A DNA stretch of 64,000 nucleotides from Acanthosepion pharaonis (GCA_903632075.3 CAHIKZ030001200.1:1125001-1189000); one strand, 5' to 3'. Shown: positions 44,850 to 54,913, counted from the stretch's first letter. Program-made: numbers and translations. The notes: generated from the sequence alone by a model not told the origin.

Positions 44850-46107
44850 CAGGGGTTAGACAAAATAATTGGAACACTTGTTAAATTCAAAGAAAATTTA
44901 TTTAATATAGAGTTGGTCCTCCTTTAGCCTCACAGACAGATTTAATACGTCTAGGAATGGTATCATACAGATTCCTGACTTCATCCATTAGAATTTTCAG
45001 TCATTCTTCCATTAAAACCTTCTCCAGCTCTTTACGACACGACGGTAGAGGATAGCGGCTCCTAACTTGTTGCTCCAAAATGCACCACAAATGTTCAATA
45101 ATATTGACATCTTGAGATTGGGGAGGCCACTCCATGTGTTCTAGCTCACTTTCATGCTCTTCATACCAATTCTTAACCACTCGAGAGGTATGTATTGGAC
45201 CATTTTCGACTTGGAAGATGCAGTCACCATCAGGGAATAAAGTATTGGCCATTGGATGAACATGATCTCCCAAAATGTTCAGGTAATCTTTGCTGTTGCA
45301 TCTACCATACAGGACAACTATTGGACTGAGACATTTCCATGATATGGCGGCCCAAACAATCACTGATCCACCTCCATGCTTCACTGTTGGAAGAAGGCAA
45401 ATCAGGGTTGTAAGCTTCTTTGGGCTGCCTCCACACAAACTTGCCCTGAAGTTGGGAAAAGAGAAAAACTGGACTTGTTTGAGAATATGACTTGCTTCCA
45501 TTGGTCTGCAGACCAGACATTGTGATCTCTGCACCACATCAACCTCTTTTGAATGTTGCGAATGGAGAGAAGAGGTTTCCTCACAGCGGCTCTTCCATGA
45601 TATGGAGCCTTATGGAGCTCACGGTGAACAGTTTTAGTAGAAACTGAACTATTCAGATGGCTATTCAACTCAGCAGTCAATTTGGCCGCATTTGTCCCAT
45701 ATTTTTTTGCCACATTGCGTTTCAATGCACGTCAGTCCCTGTCAGTAAGTTTGCAAGTCCGGCCCGAGTTTCTACGGTTGCTAGAGGTCTTGCCCTGTTT
45801 CTCGAATTGCATCAGTGTTCATGATATGGTAGCTCTTGAAAAACTAAACAGTTCAGCAACCTTAGTGATCGAGGCTCCTGCCATGCGAGCTCCAAGAATT
45901 TGCTCTTTTTCGAAATCGGAGAGGTCACGCATTTATCTTAAATTTTACTAAATAAATAAGACAAAGACAGTAAATTAGATAATTAAACGTATTTACAATG
46001 GATATAACCTGCAGTTACAAAGTTTTAGTTAAAGTTCTTAATATAATAGCTCTTTGAAATATATGAGTGGATTTTGCAAATGTTCCAATTATTTTGTCCA
46101 AACCCCT
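44850..46107 (-). mobile_element. Tc1-like DNA transposon, nearly full length
   Basis: The termini are inverted repeats of about 28 bases: GGGGTTAGACAAAATAATTG at the left and, reverse-complemented, GGGGTTTGGACAAAATAATT at the right. The left end follows TA (44,848-44,849), the expected target; the right TA is altered (CCCCTAAAC). Length about 1.26 kb is normal for the superfamily. It encloses one transposase pseudogene on the minus strand. Confidence 0.93.
44902..45932 (-). pseudogene. Tc1-like transposase pseudogene
   Basis: Begins ATG at 45,932 (MRDLSDFEKEQILGARMAG), the helix-turn-helix follows with TKVAELFSFSRATIS, then an in-frame TGA, KLTDRD, a second TGA (probably from CGA), RALKRNVAKKYG and STKTVHRELHKAPYHGR. 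The catalytic core has WKQVIFSNKSSF, where the usual first D is N, FQVENGPIHTS where the usual second D is E, and QDVNIIEHLW with the third acidic residue intact. Two frameshifts lie near 45,395-45,460 and another TGA at 45,001. It ends SVCEAKGGPTLY at a TAA (44,902-44,904). About 343 codons in all, the usual family length. Inactive. Confidence 0.93.
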
Positions 46108-46485
46108 AAACGTGCGTGCGAGGAAACATTATTCAACGGAAAATTAGAGAAATGGTCTGATTGTTGACAAGGCGACATTCAAGAGAGAAATGGATACACA
46201 TCCTATCATTGAAATTCAACAATCAAATGCGTATGCATGTAGACAACAACACACGTATACATATATATGTCAAGTCCCATACTGTTCACATATGTTTATG
46301 TTTGTGTGACCCCCGGTGGGCGAACGCGTGTGTATGTGTGCCTGCGTACCGCAATGGGTGTACGGGAATGCATGTATGTTTGCATTAGCATGAGTGACAT
46401 CACAATGACGATTTCCCTCCCACTTCCATAATAACACCAATATACGCAATCTACATAAATCCAAAATTTTAAAAAATTAATCAGT
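46108..46485. other. No assignable feature
   Basis: Short CA/TG-rich text near 46,240-46,380; otherwise unassigned. Confidence 0.4.
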
Positions 46486-46565
46486 TTGTTTGATGATCGC
46501 AAAAAGCGTGAAACCCAGGATCACTAACTCACATCAATCCAACCAAATATAAGATTAAATTATAT
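46486..46565 (+). repeat. Family HHL-2 3' half with hammerhead-like core
   Basis: TTGATGA at 46,490 (C changed to T), T-CGC-AAAAA-GCG-T, GAAA at 46,510, ACCCAGGATC (one helix mismatch), then ACTAACTCACATCAATCCAA, matching the 3' arm of 47,388-47,480. Confidence 0.7.
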
Positions 46566-46635
46566 ATATTATTATATACATATGAGAAAATGTATGGCTA
46601 TAAATATAAAAGTGGCCACTGGGGCCAACACTTAG

Positions 46636-46682
46636 TGGCGACGACAGTCTATTTCATGCTTGAACACAATCTTCAGGCAATG
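46636..46682 (-). other. Hammerhead-like motif (family HHL)
   Basis: Minus strand: CTGAAGA (46,670-46,676), T-TGT...GCA-T, GAAA, then ATAGACTGTC, in which ATAG pairs with CTGT through one U-G wobble. The flank CACTAAGTGTTGGC resembles the CTGAGTGTTGACG flank at 27.9 kb. Confidence 0.6.
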
Positions 46683-46694
46683 CGTTTTATGTGC

Positions 46695-46701
46695 TGCCTC
46701 A

Positions 46702-46754
<53 letters not shown>

Positions 46755-46772
46755 GTGTATAGTCTATAGTGC

Positions 46773-46818
<46 letters not shown>

Positions 46819-46882
46819 TACATATATATATATATATATGCTAGTCAGTAGTGCATTATATATATATATGCTATCACTAGTG

Positions 46883-46928
<46 letters not shown>
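46695..46928. repeat. (TA)n/(TG)n arrays with repeated CTAGTCAGTAGTGCATTATA
   Basis: TA arrays at about 46,700-46,720, 46,776-46,810, 46,823-46,840 and 46,885-46,928, with a TG block at 46,721-46,750. A linker of the type GTCAGTAGTGCATTATATAT is repeated at 46,765, 46,842, 46,870 and 47,600. Confidence 0.9.
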
Positions 46929-46931
<3 letters not shown>

Positions 46932-47323
46932 ACATTTTTATGTTTATACGTTCTTTTATAGGTACAAATCTTTAAGTAAATACTCTGTTTATAATAAACA
47001 GTATTAACAACATTTACCGACCTGAATGTCCGAGAAATTTTCATAGAAAATATGTGTCCTCCGACAGAAATCGAACCTGTATCCTATACGCAACCGTCAT
47101 ATAGCCTGACGTGCTTTAACGGGATTGGGCCATAGAGGAGCGTTCGGATAGCAAGGTCGATTTTTCTGTTTTTTAAGCCCAATTCTCAGTGATTTTCACT
47201 CATTCATGCATATCAGCTCAATGCGTATCCAAATCAAAATCGACTCTGCTAATTGGCCGTTAAATTTTGTTAATACTGTTTATATGTATATAAAGAACGT
47301 ATAAACATAAAAATGTCTTAAAT
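46929..47323. mobile_element. MITE-like element with about 55-bp terminal inverted repeats
   Basis: Left arm GACATTTTTATGTTTATACG, TTCTTTTATA ... AAACAGTATTAACAA; right arm TTGTTAATACTGTTTAT ... ATAAAGAACGTATAAACATA, AAAATGTC. Length 395 bases. The interior holds a minus-strand tRNA-like stretch (GGTTCGATTTCTGTCGGAGG at about 47,060-47,080). Flanks are TATATAA and TTAAATTA, so a TAA- or TTAA-type target is possible. Confidence 0.8.
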
Positions 47324-47346
47324 TATTGCCGGACTTTGTCCATTTC

Positions 47347-47348
<2 letters not shown>

Positions 47349-47389
<41 letters not shown>
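47349..47389. repeat. (TA)n microsatellite
   Basis: About 20 TA units. Confidence 0.97.
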
Positions 47390-47392
<3 letters not shown>

Positions 47393-47545
47393 GTTGGATA
47401 GATGTGAGTTTGTGACCCTCTGACGATCGCTAAAGCGTGAAACCCAGGGTCACAAACTCACATCTATCCAACCAAATATGTTAGCTCTATCTCTGATATT
47501 GATCGCTTTCTAATAAGTACCGTGCATGTAATATATAAATAATTA
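47388..47545. other. Family HHL-2 complete unit: 33-bp-arm hairpin with hammerhead-like loop
   Basis: The arms TTTGGTTGGATAGATGTGAG...TTTGTGACCCT and AGGGTCACAAA...CTCACATCTATCCAACCAAA pair perfectly (47,389-47,420 against 47,446-47,479). The plus-strand loop contains CTGACGA (47,420-47,426), T-CGC-TAAA-GCG-T, GAAA (47,439-47,442) and ACCCAGGGTC. The 3' flank 47,483-47,545 is the inverse of the blocks at 44,390 and 44,640. Confidence 0.7.
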
Positions 47546-47623
47546 TACATTTATTTATATACACTTTTCACATATATATATATGTGTGTGTGTGTGTGGT
47601 CAGTAGTGCATTATATATATATA

Positions 47624-47838
47624 TATATATAGTCGACTCTCCCGTCGAATTCAACGTAAGAGGGTCAAGCAGATCTGTTCCCAGGAAACCGACAGCCCGA
47701 CAACAGCACATGAGATTTGATTATAGTGGTGATGGTTTTGTGGAAGACCAGCCACACTTTTTGAAGGGCCGAATTCAGAGACCTGGTGCACTAAGTGCTA
47801 CAAGATCCCCAAACGACCCTCCACTGTCCTTCTCCTAG
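47624..47838 (+). pseudogene. Unassigned coding-like fragment, perhaps the C-terminus of a DNA transposase
   Basis: Open for about 70 codons: VEFNVRGSSRSVPRKPTARQ, MRFDYSGDGFVED, HFLKGRIQRPGALSATRS. The shifted frame has ETWCTKCYKIPKR. RFD-x-G followed by a basic and Cys-rich end recalls piggyBac-type C-termini, but the resemblance is weak. It joins a SINE-A on its 3' side. Confidence 0.25.
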
Positions 47839-48010
47839 ACCAGTTGCCATCCAAGGCTATAGAACCCATAGCTGGAGAGAGAAGAAAAGGGTTCACTCTT
47901 TTCCCAAGAGTATTAGCACGTAAGTGAATGTAATGGATTCTACTGGAATTCGAACCCGGCTCTCCGATTCCTCAATCCAAGCTGCTATCCATTTCTCCAC
48001 CGTGCTGGTC
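47835..48010 (-). mobile_element. SINE-A, minus strand, 5' half
   Basis: Plus strand: TAGACCAGTTGCCATCCAAG, CTATAGAACCCATAGCTGG, TTTCCCAAGAGTATTAGCAC, GTAATGGATTCTACTGGAAT, TCGAACCCGGCTCTCCGATT, then CATTTCTCCACCGTGCTGG. It has the best preserved tRNA-like head of the family: B box GGTTCGAATTCC and head CAGCACGGTGGAGAAATGG. Confidence 0.88.
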
Positions 48011-48815
48011 AGTAGTGTACTATGGGTGACAACGTATATTGTCATCCTAATTGTTATTAGCTAGTCGGTAACAGTTATATCTCAGATTATTCTAGAAGCT
48101 ATTGAGTAGAATTAACACAAGAAAACCTTGCTAGCCATAATAGCAACAAAAGTTATTTAAAGTTAGGAACAAAATATATTAAATGTTTCGCCACAAAATA
48201 TGAAGTCAATTAAAAGTTGACGCTTGAAGACGTGTACTTTAAAAAAACGACGCTGACATGTGGAGTCACGACATTTGAAAACCACAAAAAACAATAATGC
48301 AAATTCCTCCTGATGTCAGTCTGCTACTGATCTTTATCATTTTCGAATTCGCATTGCTCAGAATAGAATTGCTTTATTTCCCCTTGCCTTTGAAATATTG
48401 GTAGCGTCCATCATGGCTAGTTGAATTTTTTTTATATGTATTCTTGGTTAAAGCGACGTCTTTGCACGTATACATAAATGACGTGACGCAACGTCATGAT
48501 TCGCTTTCAACAGATAGGTTTAAGAATGCAACGTTTAATTTACGATATCAAATCACGCTTAAACTTTATTCCTGGCCTCGCAGGGATGCAAAAGGCGATT
48601 GTCTCCCTTTCGTTGTTATAGTCACGAGCGTCACACGACAGCCGACGCGTGATGTCAGGGGATAAAGTGACGAAGGAAAGTTGCAATGTAGAGGCTGTAG
48701 AAGAAGAACGTCCCTAGCCGACAGTTTTCTCATCGGAAAATATTACAAATAAGGTTCCTCCTTTTTTTACACACTGTTTGTTGTTGCATATATGTTGTAA
48801 TTTCTCTGCATGGGA
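48011..48815. other. No assignable feature
   Basis: Slightly less AT-rich at 48,450-48,670 with a 73-codon frame lacking known domains. Confidence 0.35.
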
Positions 48816-48819
48816 CACG

Positions 48820-49040
48820 TGTATATATTTATATATAAATTTGTGTACAACGTAGCATTATAAAACCCTTTCTGAGAACAAAGTATGTCTGGCATTGCTT
48901 TTCTATTCAGCTATTCCGTTCTGTCTGTGAAATACAGTGTTATTTTATCACGTATATGATAATACACATAACAGGGGAAATAAAAATGGAAGAATAAAAC
49001 TTTCTACCAGAGTTGTCTCCCGTTATAACGTTTTTCACAC
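48820..49040 (+). repeat. Dispersed repeat family E, copy 2
   Basis: GGGACACGTGTATATATTTA, GAGAACAAAGTATG, CTATTCCGTTCTGTC, GAAATACAGTGTTATTTTAT and TTGTCTCCCGTTATAACG; counterpart of 24,590-24,800. Confidence 0.6.
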
Positions 49041-49314
49041 TTACCCACTTTGTGTGCGAGCGTAATTGTGCTTTCTCTTTCTTGCCTATATTTGTATCTT
49101 TTTTTTCCTATTTCGCACTTTTTTCTCTATATACAGATTTATACATTTCCTTTTATTCTTTTTATTTACTTTATCTATTTTTAATTTAGAATTTAGTTGC
49201 GGGAATATGTGTTTTTTTAATGTATTCAGTTCTGTATTGAGAAACGGAAAGACAATATTACCATTCCACATTTACCAATCCAGAATCGTAAAATTTTGAC
49301 ATACTAAACGTAAG
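49041..49314. other. No assignable feature; T-rich
   Basis: Pyrimidine-rich AT sequence; opposing short frames reflect composition. Confidence 0.4.
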
Positions 49315-49607
49315 CTTTTTTAATTCCTGCAGAAAGGACATCTTTTTAATTCCTGCAGAAAGGACATCTTTTTAATTCCTGCAGAAAGGACATCTTTTTT
49401 AATTCCTGCAGAAAGGACATCTTTTTAATTCCTGAAGAAAGGACATCTTTTTTAATTCCTGCAGAAAGGACATCTTTTTAATTCCTGCAGAAAGGACATC
49501 TTTTTAATTCCTGAAGAAAGGACATCTTTTTTAATTCCTGAAGAAAGGACATCTTTTTAATTCCTGAAAAAAGGACATCTTTTTAATTCCTGCAGAAAAG
49601 ACATCTT
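49315..49607 (+). repeat. Minisatellite, unit 26-27 bp, 11 copies
   Basis: Unit TTTTTAATTCCTGCAGAAAG plus GACATC. Variation is a GCAG/GAAG (PstI site present or absent) difference, one A insertion and T-run length. The last two units are more diverged (CTGAAAAAAGG, GCAGAAAAGACATC). Confidence 0.97.
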
Positions 49608-49885
49608 GGTAAACGGATAATCATTACATACAGACTCTATGGAATCACTTTTCTACCCTTCGACTTTGAAACATTAATTAATAAGGACCAGTCTAAGTAA
49701 TCCGTAATCCTAGGCTTTTCCTTTTTCCAGGTGGAGAGCTAAGGTTAATCCAAAAGTGGAAATGCCGATAGGAATTGATTATTTTTTACCTCTGCTCTCA
49801 TCCACGCATGTGACTCCTCCTTTAATCTAGTCCTTGTGCCACATTCTATTCCAGTTGGTTTTCAGATAAATACTTTAATACGTAG
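49608..49885. other. No assignable feature
   Basis: Unassigned. Confidence 0.35.
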
Positions 49886-49889
49886 TATT

Positions 49890-50225
49890 TTAATGACCCT
49901 GGCAATATAAGCTGTTTTTATACAGGAAACATTCAGTATTCATTGACTAAACAGTTACTCATATTGTCGTTTGAAATTTTTTTTAAAGCTGTTTTTCAGG
50001 AAATTAAGCTTCTCTAAGTTTATTATTATCGCTCATTATAGCGTTGTTGGGGTTTCCTGCCAAACCTCTTGCTTTTGATAATATCTTGATTATATTTCAG
50101 TTACATATGCTAGCCATTTCAGTTACATATGCTAATGATTTCAGTTGTTGCTGGTGTTCGAGGGATATTGTTTTTGTTATCTGGTTCGTTTAAATGGTGA
50201 AAAAAGCGTATTCTTTGGAGCCATT
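49890..50225 (+). repeat. Dispersed repeat family D, copy 3
   Basis: GCAATATAAGCTGTTTTTAT, GGAAACATTCAGTATTCATT, TTCAGGAAATTAAGC, GGTTTCCTGCCAAACCT; an internal TTTCAGTTACATATGCTA is tandemly duplicated at 50,095-50,140. Confidence 0.5.
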
Positions 50226-50502
50226 TTAATCATCACGTCTCCCTATTGTAATAAAATAAAAATGTTCAAAAACAGTAATATTATTGGTATTAAAAATATC
50301 TAATGCACGCTAGTTATATAATTACGTAATTACAAAAGATCATAGTGTTAAATATTTATAACAGCGTTCAGAATCTCGACTAAAAATTTCCGTTGTCTTT
50401 AATAATTCCTTAAGAAACTAATGAATAAACAGATTTCGTTTTTCATATTTTGAATCTGATCCCGTTTTACTCATCGTGAATATTATATTTCATACTGACA
50501 TC

Positions 50503-50506
<4 letters not shown>

Positions 50507-50570
<64 letters not shown>
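50507..50570. repeat. (TA)n microsatellite
   Basis: About 32 TA units. Confidence 0.98.
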
Positions 50571-50573
<3 letters not shown>

Positions 50574-50607
50574 TTGGAAGTAACTAAATATTTATTACTT
50601 ATGTTTT

Positions 50608-51146
50608 AGTCTATAAGCATTTAAACAAAACAAGTTCAGTCGACCACTGATGACAATTCCAGAGCAACGTAACTATAAACCATTTTTTTCTATCCTCTGC
50701 CACCGCAATGATGGAGAAAGCATTACCTTGAACCATCGCCAGTGAGACACGCTGCAAGAGCCACTCCGTTTCGCGAGGCTCGTCCTTTAATCGAGACGCA
50801 ATCGCGCCAATCCTCCGAAGGAACGCCATCGAACGAGGGCCAACAACCCCAGAAGTCTCCACTGTCACAAGAGTAAAAAAAATTCTATCAGCAATAGAAG
50901 AATATTTAACTATTTTTTTTATCATCTCTGCGTCCCGGGCGACGGATCCTGGCTCAAGCGCGGACCTGATCAAATTACTGATCGAAAATGTATCCGCACA
51001 GGTCGCATCCCAAATCAACGACTTCCCCATTTTAAAAGGGAAAATGGTAATGCCATCTGGCCGCTTTCCATCACCGCGGTCGAGGCCTACGGGTTCGATT
51101 TGGGAAGGGAAACCTGCTGCATCAAAACCTCTTTTGATGATATATT
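50608..51146 (-). pseudogene. Retroelement C-terminal module with PD...D nuclease-like pattern (family 4)
   Basis: The minus-strand frame is open from 51,140 to the stop at 50,611-50,613, about 175 codons. It reads RGFDAAGFPSQIEPVGLDRG, DGKRPDGITIFPF, KSLIWDATCADTFSISNL, EMIKKIVKYSSIADRIFF, LVTVETSGVVGPRSM, IGAIASRLKDEPRETEWLLQ and RVSLAMVQGNAFS. I know this module from invertebrate retroelement-type ORFs following an RT. The RPDG...WDxTxxD spacing resembles the PD-(D/E)xK or restriction-like endonuclease core of R2/NeSL-type LINEs; that link is inference. The upstream RT is absent: a LINE family 1 3' end abuts at 51,147. The frame is uninterrupted, unusual for this window. GC content is clearly higher than in the flanks. 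Confidence 0.7.
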
Positions 51147-51800
51147 TGTTTTAACATTTCACCCCAAGGAAGGCAGTAAAGCCACTAAGACACAAAGGGT
51201 TTCTAGGTGTGAAAGAAAAAAGAGAAACATTATTAAGGAGAGAGAATAATAGAACAGAAGACACTAGATAACGATTGAGATTACATTTGAATTTTTGAAG
51301 ATCAGAGTTGACTGGAAAGCATGAAACTGGAAAAAAGTTCCACAAGCGAGAAGTGCGAGGAAAGAAACTGTTAGCATAGAACTTGCGGTTACATCTATCC
51401 ACTTCAACTGTGAATTGTTGAAACCTTGTCGCCAATCTAGTACTGCGCTTAATTTCATAAAAAAAAAAATCATCGGGCCATAGAGGAAAGTTCATCAGAA
51501 GAATTACCAAGAAAGTATTTATAGAAAAGGTTGAGGGAAGTTACGTCCCGACGATGGGAAAGTGACTGAAGTCGAGATGCCAGGACGAATAACACTGCTG
51601 ATTATTCTTTGAATTTTATCAAGAATCTCTAGATATACAGCAAGAACGCCGGACCATATATGGAAGCAATATTCATGTGACAATTTCGGTGAGAGAAATG
51701 TTTGAAAGAACGGTTATTCCTATGACATGGCTGTAAACAGTCAATTCTCTTCACTCCATCGGCAATGTTTATTGTTTTGAAAAGAATAATGATTAGAATT
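51147..51800 (-). pseudogene. LINE family 1 RT C-terminal remnant and 3' end
   Basis: The minus strand reads, in several frames, FIRPGISTSVTF, LEILDKIQRIISSVI, RSTRLATRFQQFTVEVDRCN, RKFYANSFFPRTSRLWNFFP, CFPVNSDLQKFKCNLNRYLV and a 3' tail with AACCCTTTGTGTCTTAGTGG. It ends at 51,150 with GGTGAAATGTTAAAACAAAT, equivalent to the family's GGTGAAACGCTT(A)n end. It appears to have inserted beside the family 4 module. Confidence 0.8.
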
Positions 51801-52029
51801 TTACTGAAACCCAAGCATGTGAAGGTAGATTTATATATGTTCTTTATCGTTGAGAATTGAAAAAGATATTAAACAGGATCTCCTATTAGATTGATAATTT
51901 ACAAGAATAATTTCATATTTACAAGATTGTAAAATTATACGGACCGACTATAATGAAATATGTATATTTTACAATTTTATGAAGAAAGAAATATGAAAAT
52001 ATATTTTATTCATAATTTTATAAAAAATG
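51801..52029. other. No assignable feature
   Basis: AT-rich; the ATTTACAAGA and AAAATATA motifs are repeated. Confidence 0.35.
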
Positions 52030-52318
52030 TCAGTGAACAAGAGGAGTCATGGTGGAGTAATGGATAGCGGCTTGGATTCTAGTCAGATCCATTACATTCA
52101 CTTACGTTTTAATACCCTTGAAAAAGGTATGAATCCTCTTCTTCTCCCCTTCCAGCTATGGGTAAATAGCAAGACAGACTGGGTTCTAGCATTGGATGGC
52201 AACTGGTCTACCGCAGAATGAAATGGCAACCTACTGCAGGAAAAAATCTACTGCCTCGTCAGTCATGTATCGAAAGATACATGATCGTCTAAGGGTGTAT
52301 CACGCATGGCACATTTTG
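52030..52318 (+). mobile_element. SINE-A copy with internal head deletion
   Basis: Head AGGAGTCATGGTGGAGTAAT, GGATAGCGGCTTGGATT, then jumps to CTAGTCAGATCCATTAC (B box lost), core AAAGGTATGAATCCTC, GGGTAAATAGCAAGACAGAC, full tail and palindrome CATGTATCGAAAGATACATG. Confidence 0.85.
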
Positions 52319-52500
52319 ACCTCATTTTGGGATAAGTTCACCTTGGTAAATATTGTTTGGTCACCTCACTTTGGTCGAAGCTCAATTTAGTAAATATTGT
52401 TTGGCCACCTCACTTTGGTCGAAGCTCAATTTAGTAAATATTGTTTGGCCACCTAACTTTGAGAAATGCTCAATTTAGTAAATATCGTTTGACTACCTCG
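52319..52500 (+). repeat. Tandem repeat, unit about 55 bp, about three copies
   Basis: Unit TAGTAAATATTGTTTGGCCA, CCTCACTTTGGTCGAAGCTC, AATT repeated at about 52,345, 52,390 and 52,440 with changes. It sits between two SINE-A copies. Confidence 0.9.
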
Positions 52501-52765
52501 CTGATAGCGGCTCGGATTAAGGAATCAGAGAGCTGAGTCCAAATTCCAGTCGAATCAATTAAGTTCACTTACGTGCTAACGCCCTTGTGAAAGGTATGAA
52601 ATCTCTTCATCCTGTAGCTATGGATAAATAGCAGGACTGACCAGGTTCTGTAGCCTTGGATGGCAACTGGTCTACTGCAGAATTAAATGGCAACCTACTG
52701 CGGTGAAAACAGCTGTTCTTGTCAGTCATATATCGGAAGTTACATGAGAGCCTAAGGGTGTGGCA
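52501..52765 (+). mobile_element. SINE-A copy, complete body
   Basis: Begins in the head (GATAGCGGCTCGGATTAAGG), B box changed to GAGTCCAAATTCCAG, core AAGGTATGAAATCTC, GGATAAATAGCAGGACTG, tail with TTGGATGGCAACTGGTCTAC. It ends at TACATGAGAGCCTAAGGGTG. Confidence 0.85.
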
Positions 52766-52842
52766 GTGAACAAGGAAAATTAAATAAACACATAACGAAA
52801 ACATGTAATTATAAATTTTGAAAAAAATGCACTTTCATCGTT

Positions 52843-53103
52843 TGCGCCCGCCAAATAAATTCTTCCGTTTGTGTTCACCAAATAAATTCTTTCGTTTTGA
52901 CTCACCAAATAAATACTTTCGTTTGTGCCCGCCAAATAAATTCTTTCATTTGTGCTCACCAAATAAATTCTTTCATTTGTGCTTACCAAATAAATTATTT
53001 CATTTGTGCTCGCAACATAAATTCGTTTGTGCTCGCCAAATAAATTCTTTTGTTTGTGCTCACCAAATGAATTCTTTCGTTTTTTGCTCACCAAATAAAT
53101 TCA
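52843..53103 (+). repeat. Minisatellite, unit about 29-30 bp, nine copies
   Basis: Unit GCTCACCAAATAAATTCTTT plus CGTTTGTG with G/T and C/G variants. On the plus strand it translates as repeated PNKFFRLCS, on the minus strand as repeated TNERIYLVS; neither is likely to be a real protein. Confidence 0.96.
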
Positions 53104-54440
53104 CTGTGATAGTTTTCATACTTATTTATAAAATGATAAATAAATATTGCATTGTTATTTGTTTACATATTTTGATAATCTGTTTATTTTTACAATTTTT
53201 TAATAAAATGATTTGTTTCCAAATTTATTTCATTATGAACTGGTAAATGATAAATATTTACAAATGGTATTGTTCTGATAAATCATCAGTTATCTCCCCT
53301 TAAAAACTAGGAGGTATAAAAATCACCATGTCTATCTGTCAGTAGACGAGTATCAGAGTATAGTGCTATAAAGCTTTGGTTGAAGTTTATTCATTGGTTC
53401 TGTTCTTACTACAGGTATATAATAACTACCTTGATCCACATATTTTTTTATAGTCTTGTAGATTAAAAGTACCAAGAGAGTCAATACTGTATACAGTAAT
53501 AGCGGTGTCAAGGGAATAAACGTTCTTTTGACACACCGTCCACAAAATTTAAACATTGCCAAGAAAGCATTAATTTTTTTCTAAAATCGACTGTTCAGAA
53601 GAGGAAGGAATGCTGAAAATTTTTCAACTCGACCAATATACGAATAACCTGGAGTCCTAAAACGTAAACTCTGTTCAACATATTTAACCTTTAGTTCAAG
53701 ACACTTGCTATATAGTTTCGCCAGTTCCTTTAACAACTAGAAATATTCTGTTGTTTGGTCATTAAAATACTGATTCTAGGAAATGAGTCAAGCTAAAAAA
53801 ATTCCTAGCTGCTTCTCTTGCTGCAATATTAATTAGAAACAAATCACCTGTGGCACGTTCAGTTCTCTGCCTTGATGGGAAAATTTCTAATCCGTGTAGA
53901 TGTGATGTTAAACAAACGAAAAAAGACAGGTGGTAGATTTCTGTAGGATATCAAATGGCGAATCAGTATTTGGTGCCAGAAGACAAACCCTGAGGTTTAA
54001 AGAAAGCTGAATACAATGCGTACGTACAAACACGCACGCTTGAACCTGCGGGTATGTAAGAGATTGCTTTTTATCACTAACCCCTCTTCCAAAAGCACGT
54101 GTTCTTTAGAAATTCTGTATTGCGGCTTTTCGTCATTGGAAGATATATTTGAAACAAAACTATATTTCTAGAGATGGCATGCCGAAAGAAAAGTTCTCGG
54201 ACCTACACGCTTCCTAGAATCGAAACATGTCTCACAGAAAATATTTTTTCAGCGCATTTTGGACACGGTGCCGAATCGTAGGTCATCTACCATACCATAT
54301 TCAATTTGTACACTCTCTAAATATTGTAGTATAACTTATATACTCTGGTTCAAAAGGAACGAACAAGAAACATTTGTCGATTGTGTTATTTTGTCACAGG
54401 GACAAAAACAAGACGGTTGAAGCATACAATATCTGCCATA
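53104..54440. other. No assignable feature
   Basis: AT-rich. The minus frame 53,353-53,562 has one hydrophobic segment but no other support. Confidence 0.4.
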
Positions 54441-54913
54441 TAAACCAAAATAATGGACGCCTGAAGATGGTCAAAGACTACTTGGCCGAAACGTCCTCTC
54501 TATACTGACATCTATAACAATCCTTCGAATAAATCGAGCAAGTCCATGTATAATGACAATTCCTAATCAAAACATAATTATAAAATATAAGCATATCTTG
54601 AAAATAGAATAAATATAGGCTGATTGATTCCAATGTTCTTATGAAAACATTAAGTTTTATAACATTTTTCTTACGGTTTATCAACCCCTTGTAGGTTCTT
54701 TAAAGAAGAAATATATTTTGGAATGTAAGAATAATTCTTTATTTCAAGAGTGACTATTGAATTAACATTTTGTTTCAGAACAACAATGAATTTTACAGAT
54801 ATAAGTTATACTATTTAACCCATATCTGGAGGAGATGGATTCATACCTTTCCTATGGATATTTGCATAAAAGTGACTCAAATGAATCCGACTAGAATTCG
54901 AGTTTAATAAAAT
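54441..54913. repeat. 470-bp composite repeat, copy 1 (CTGAAGA/GAAACGTC motif plus minus-strand SINE-B)
   Basis: Starts AATGGACGCCTGAAGATGG. CTGAAGA is followed by T-GGTC...GGCC-GAAACGTC, then a 150-base linker with TCGAATAAATCGAGCAAGTC, then a minus-strand SINE-B (TTACGGTTTATCAACCCC ... TTTAACCCATATCTGG ... TGAATCCGACTAGAATTCG). Nearly the same block is at 58,984-59,448. Confidence 0.88.

Noticed and set aside
49315..49607. CRISPR-like array
   Set aside because: Units are contiguous without unique spacers, and the genome is eukaryotic.
52843..53103. Repeat protein (PNKFFRLCS)n
   Set aside because: Minisatellite open on both strands; no flanking coding signal.
53353..53562. Small membrane protein candidate on the minus strand
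   Set aside because: One hydrophobic stretch in AT-rich DNA is expected by chance; nothing else supports it.
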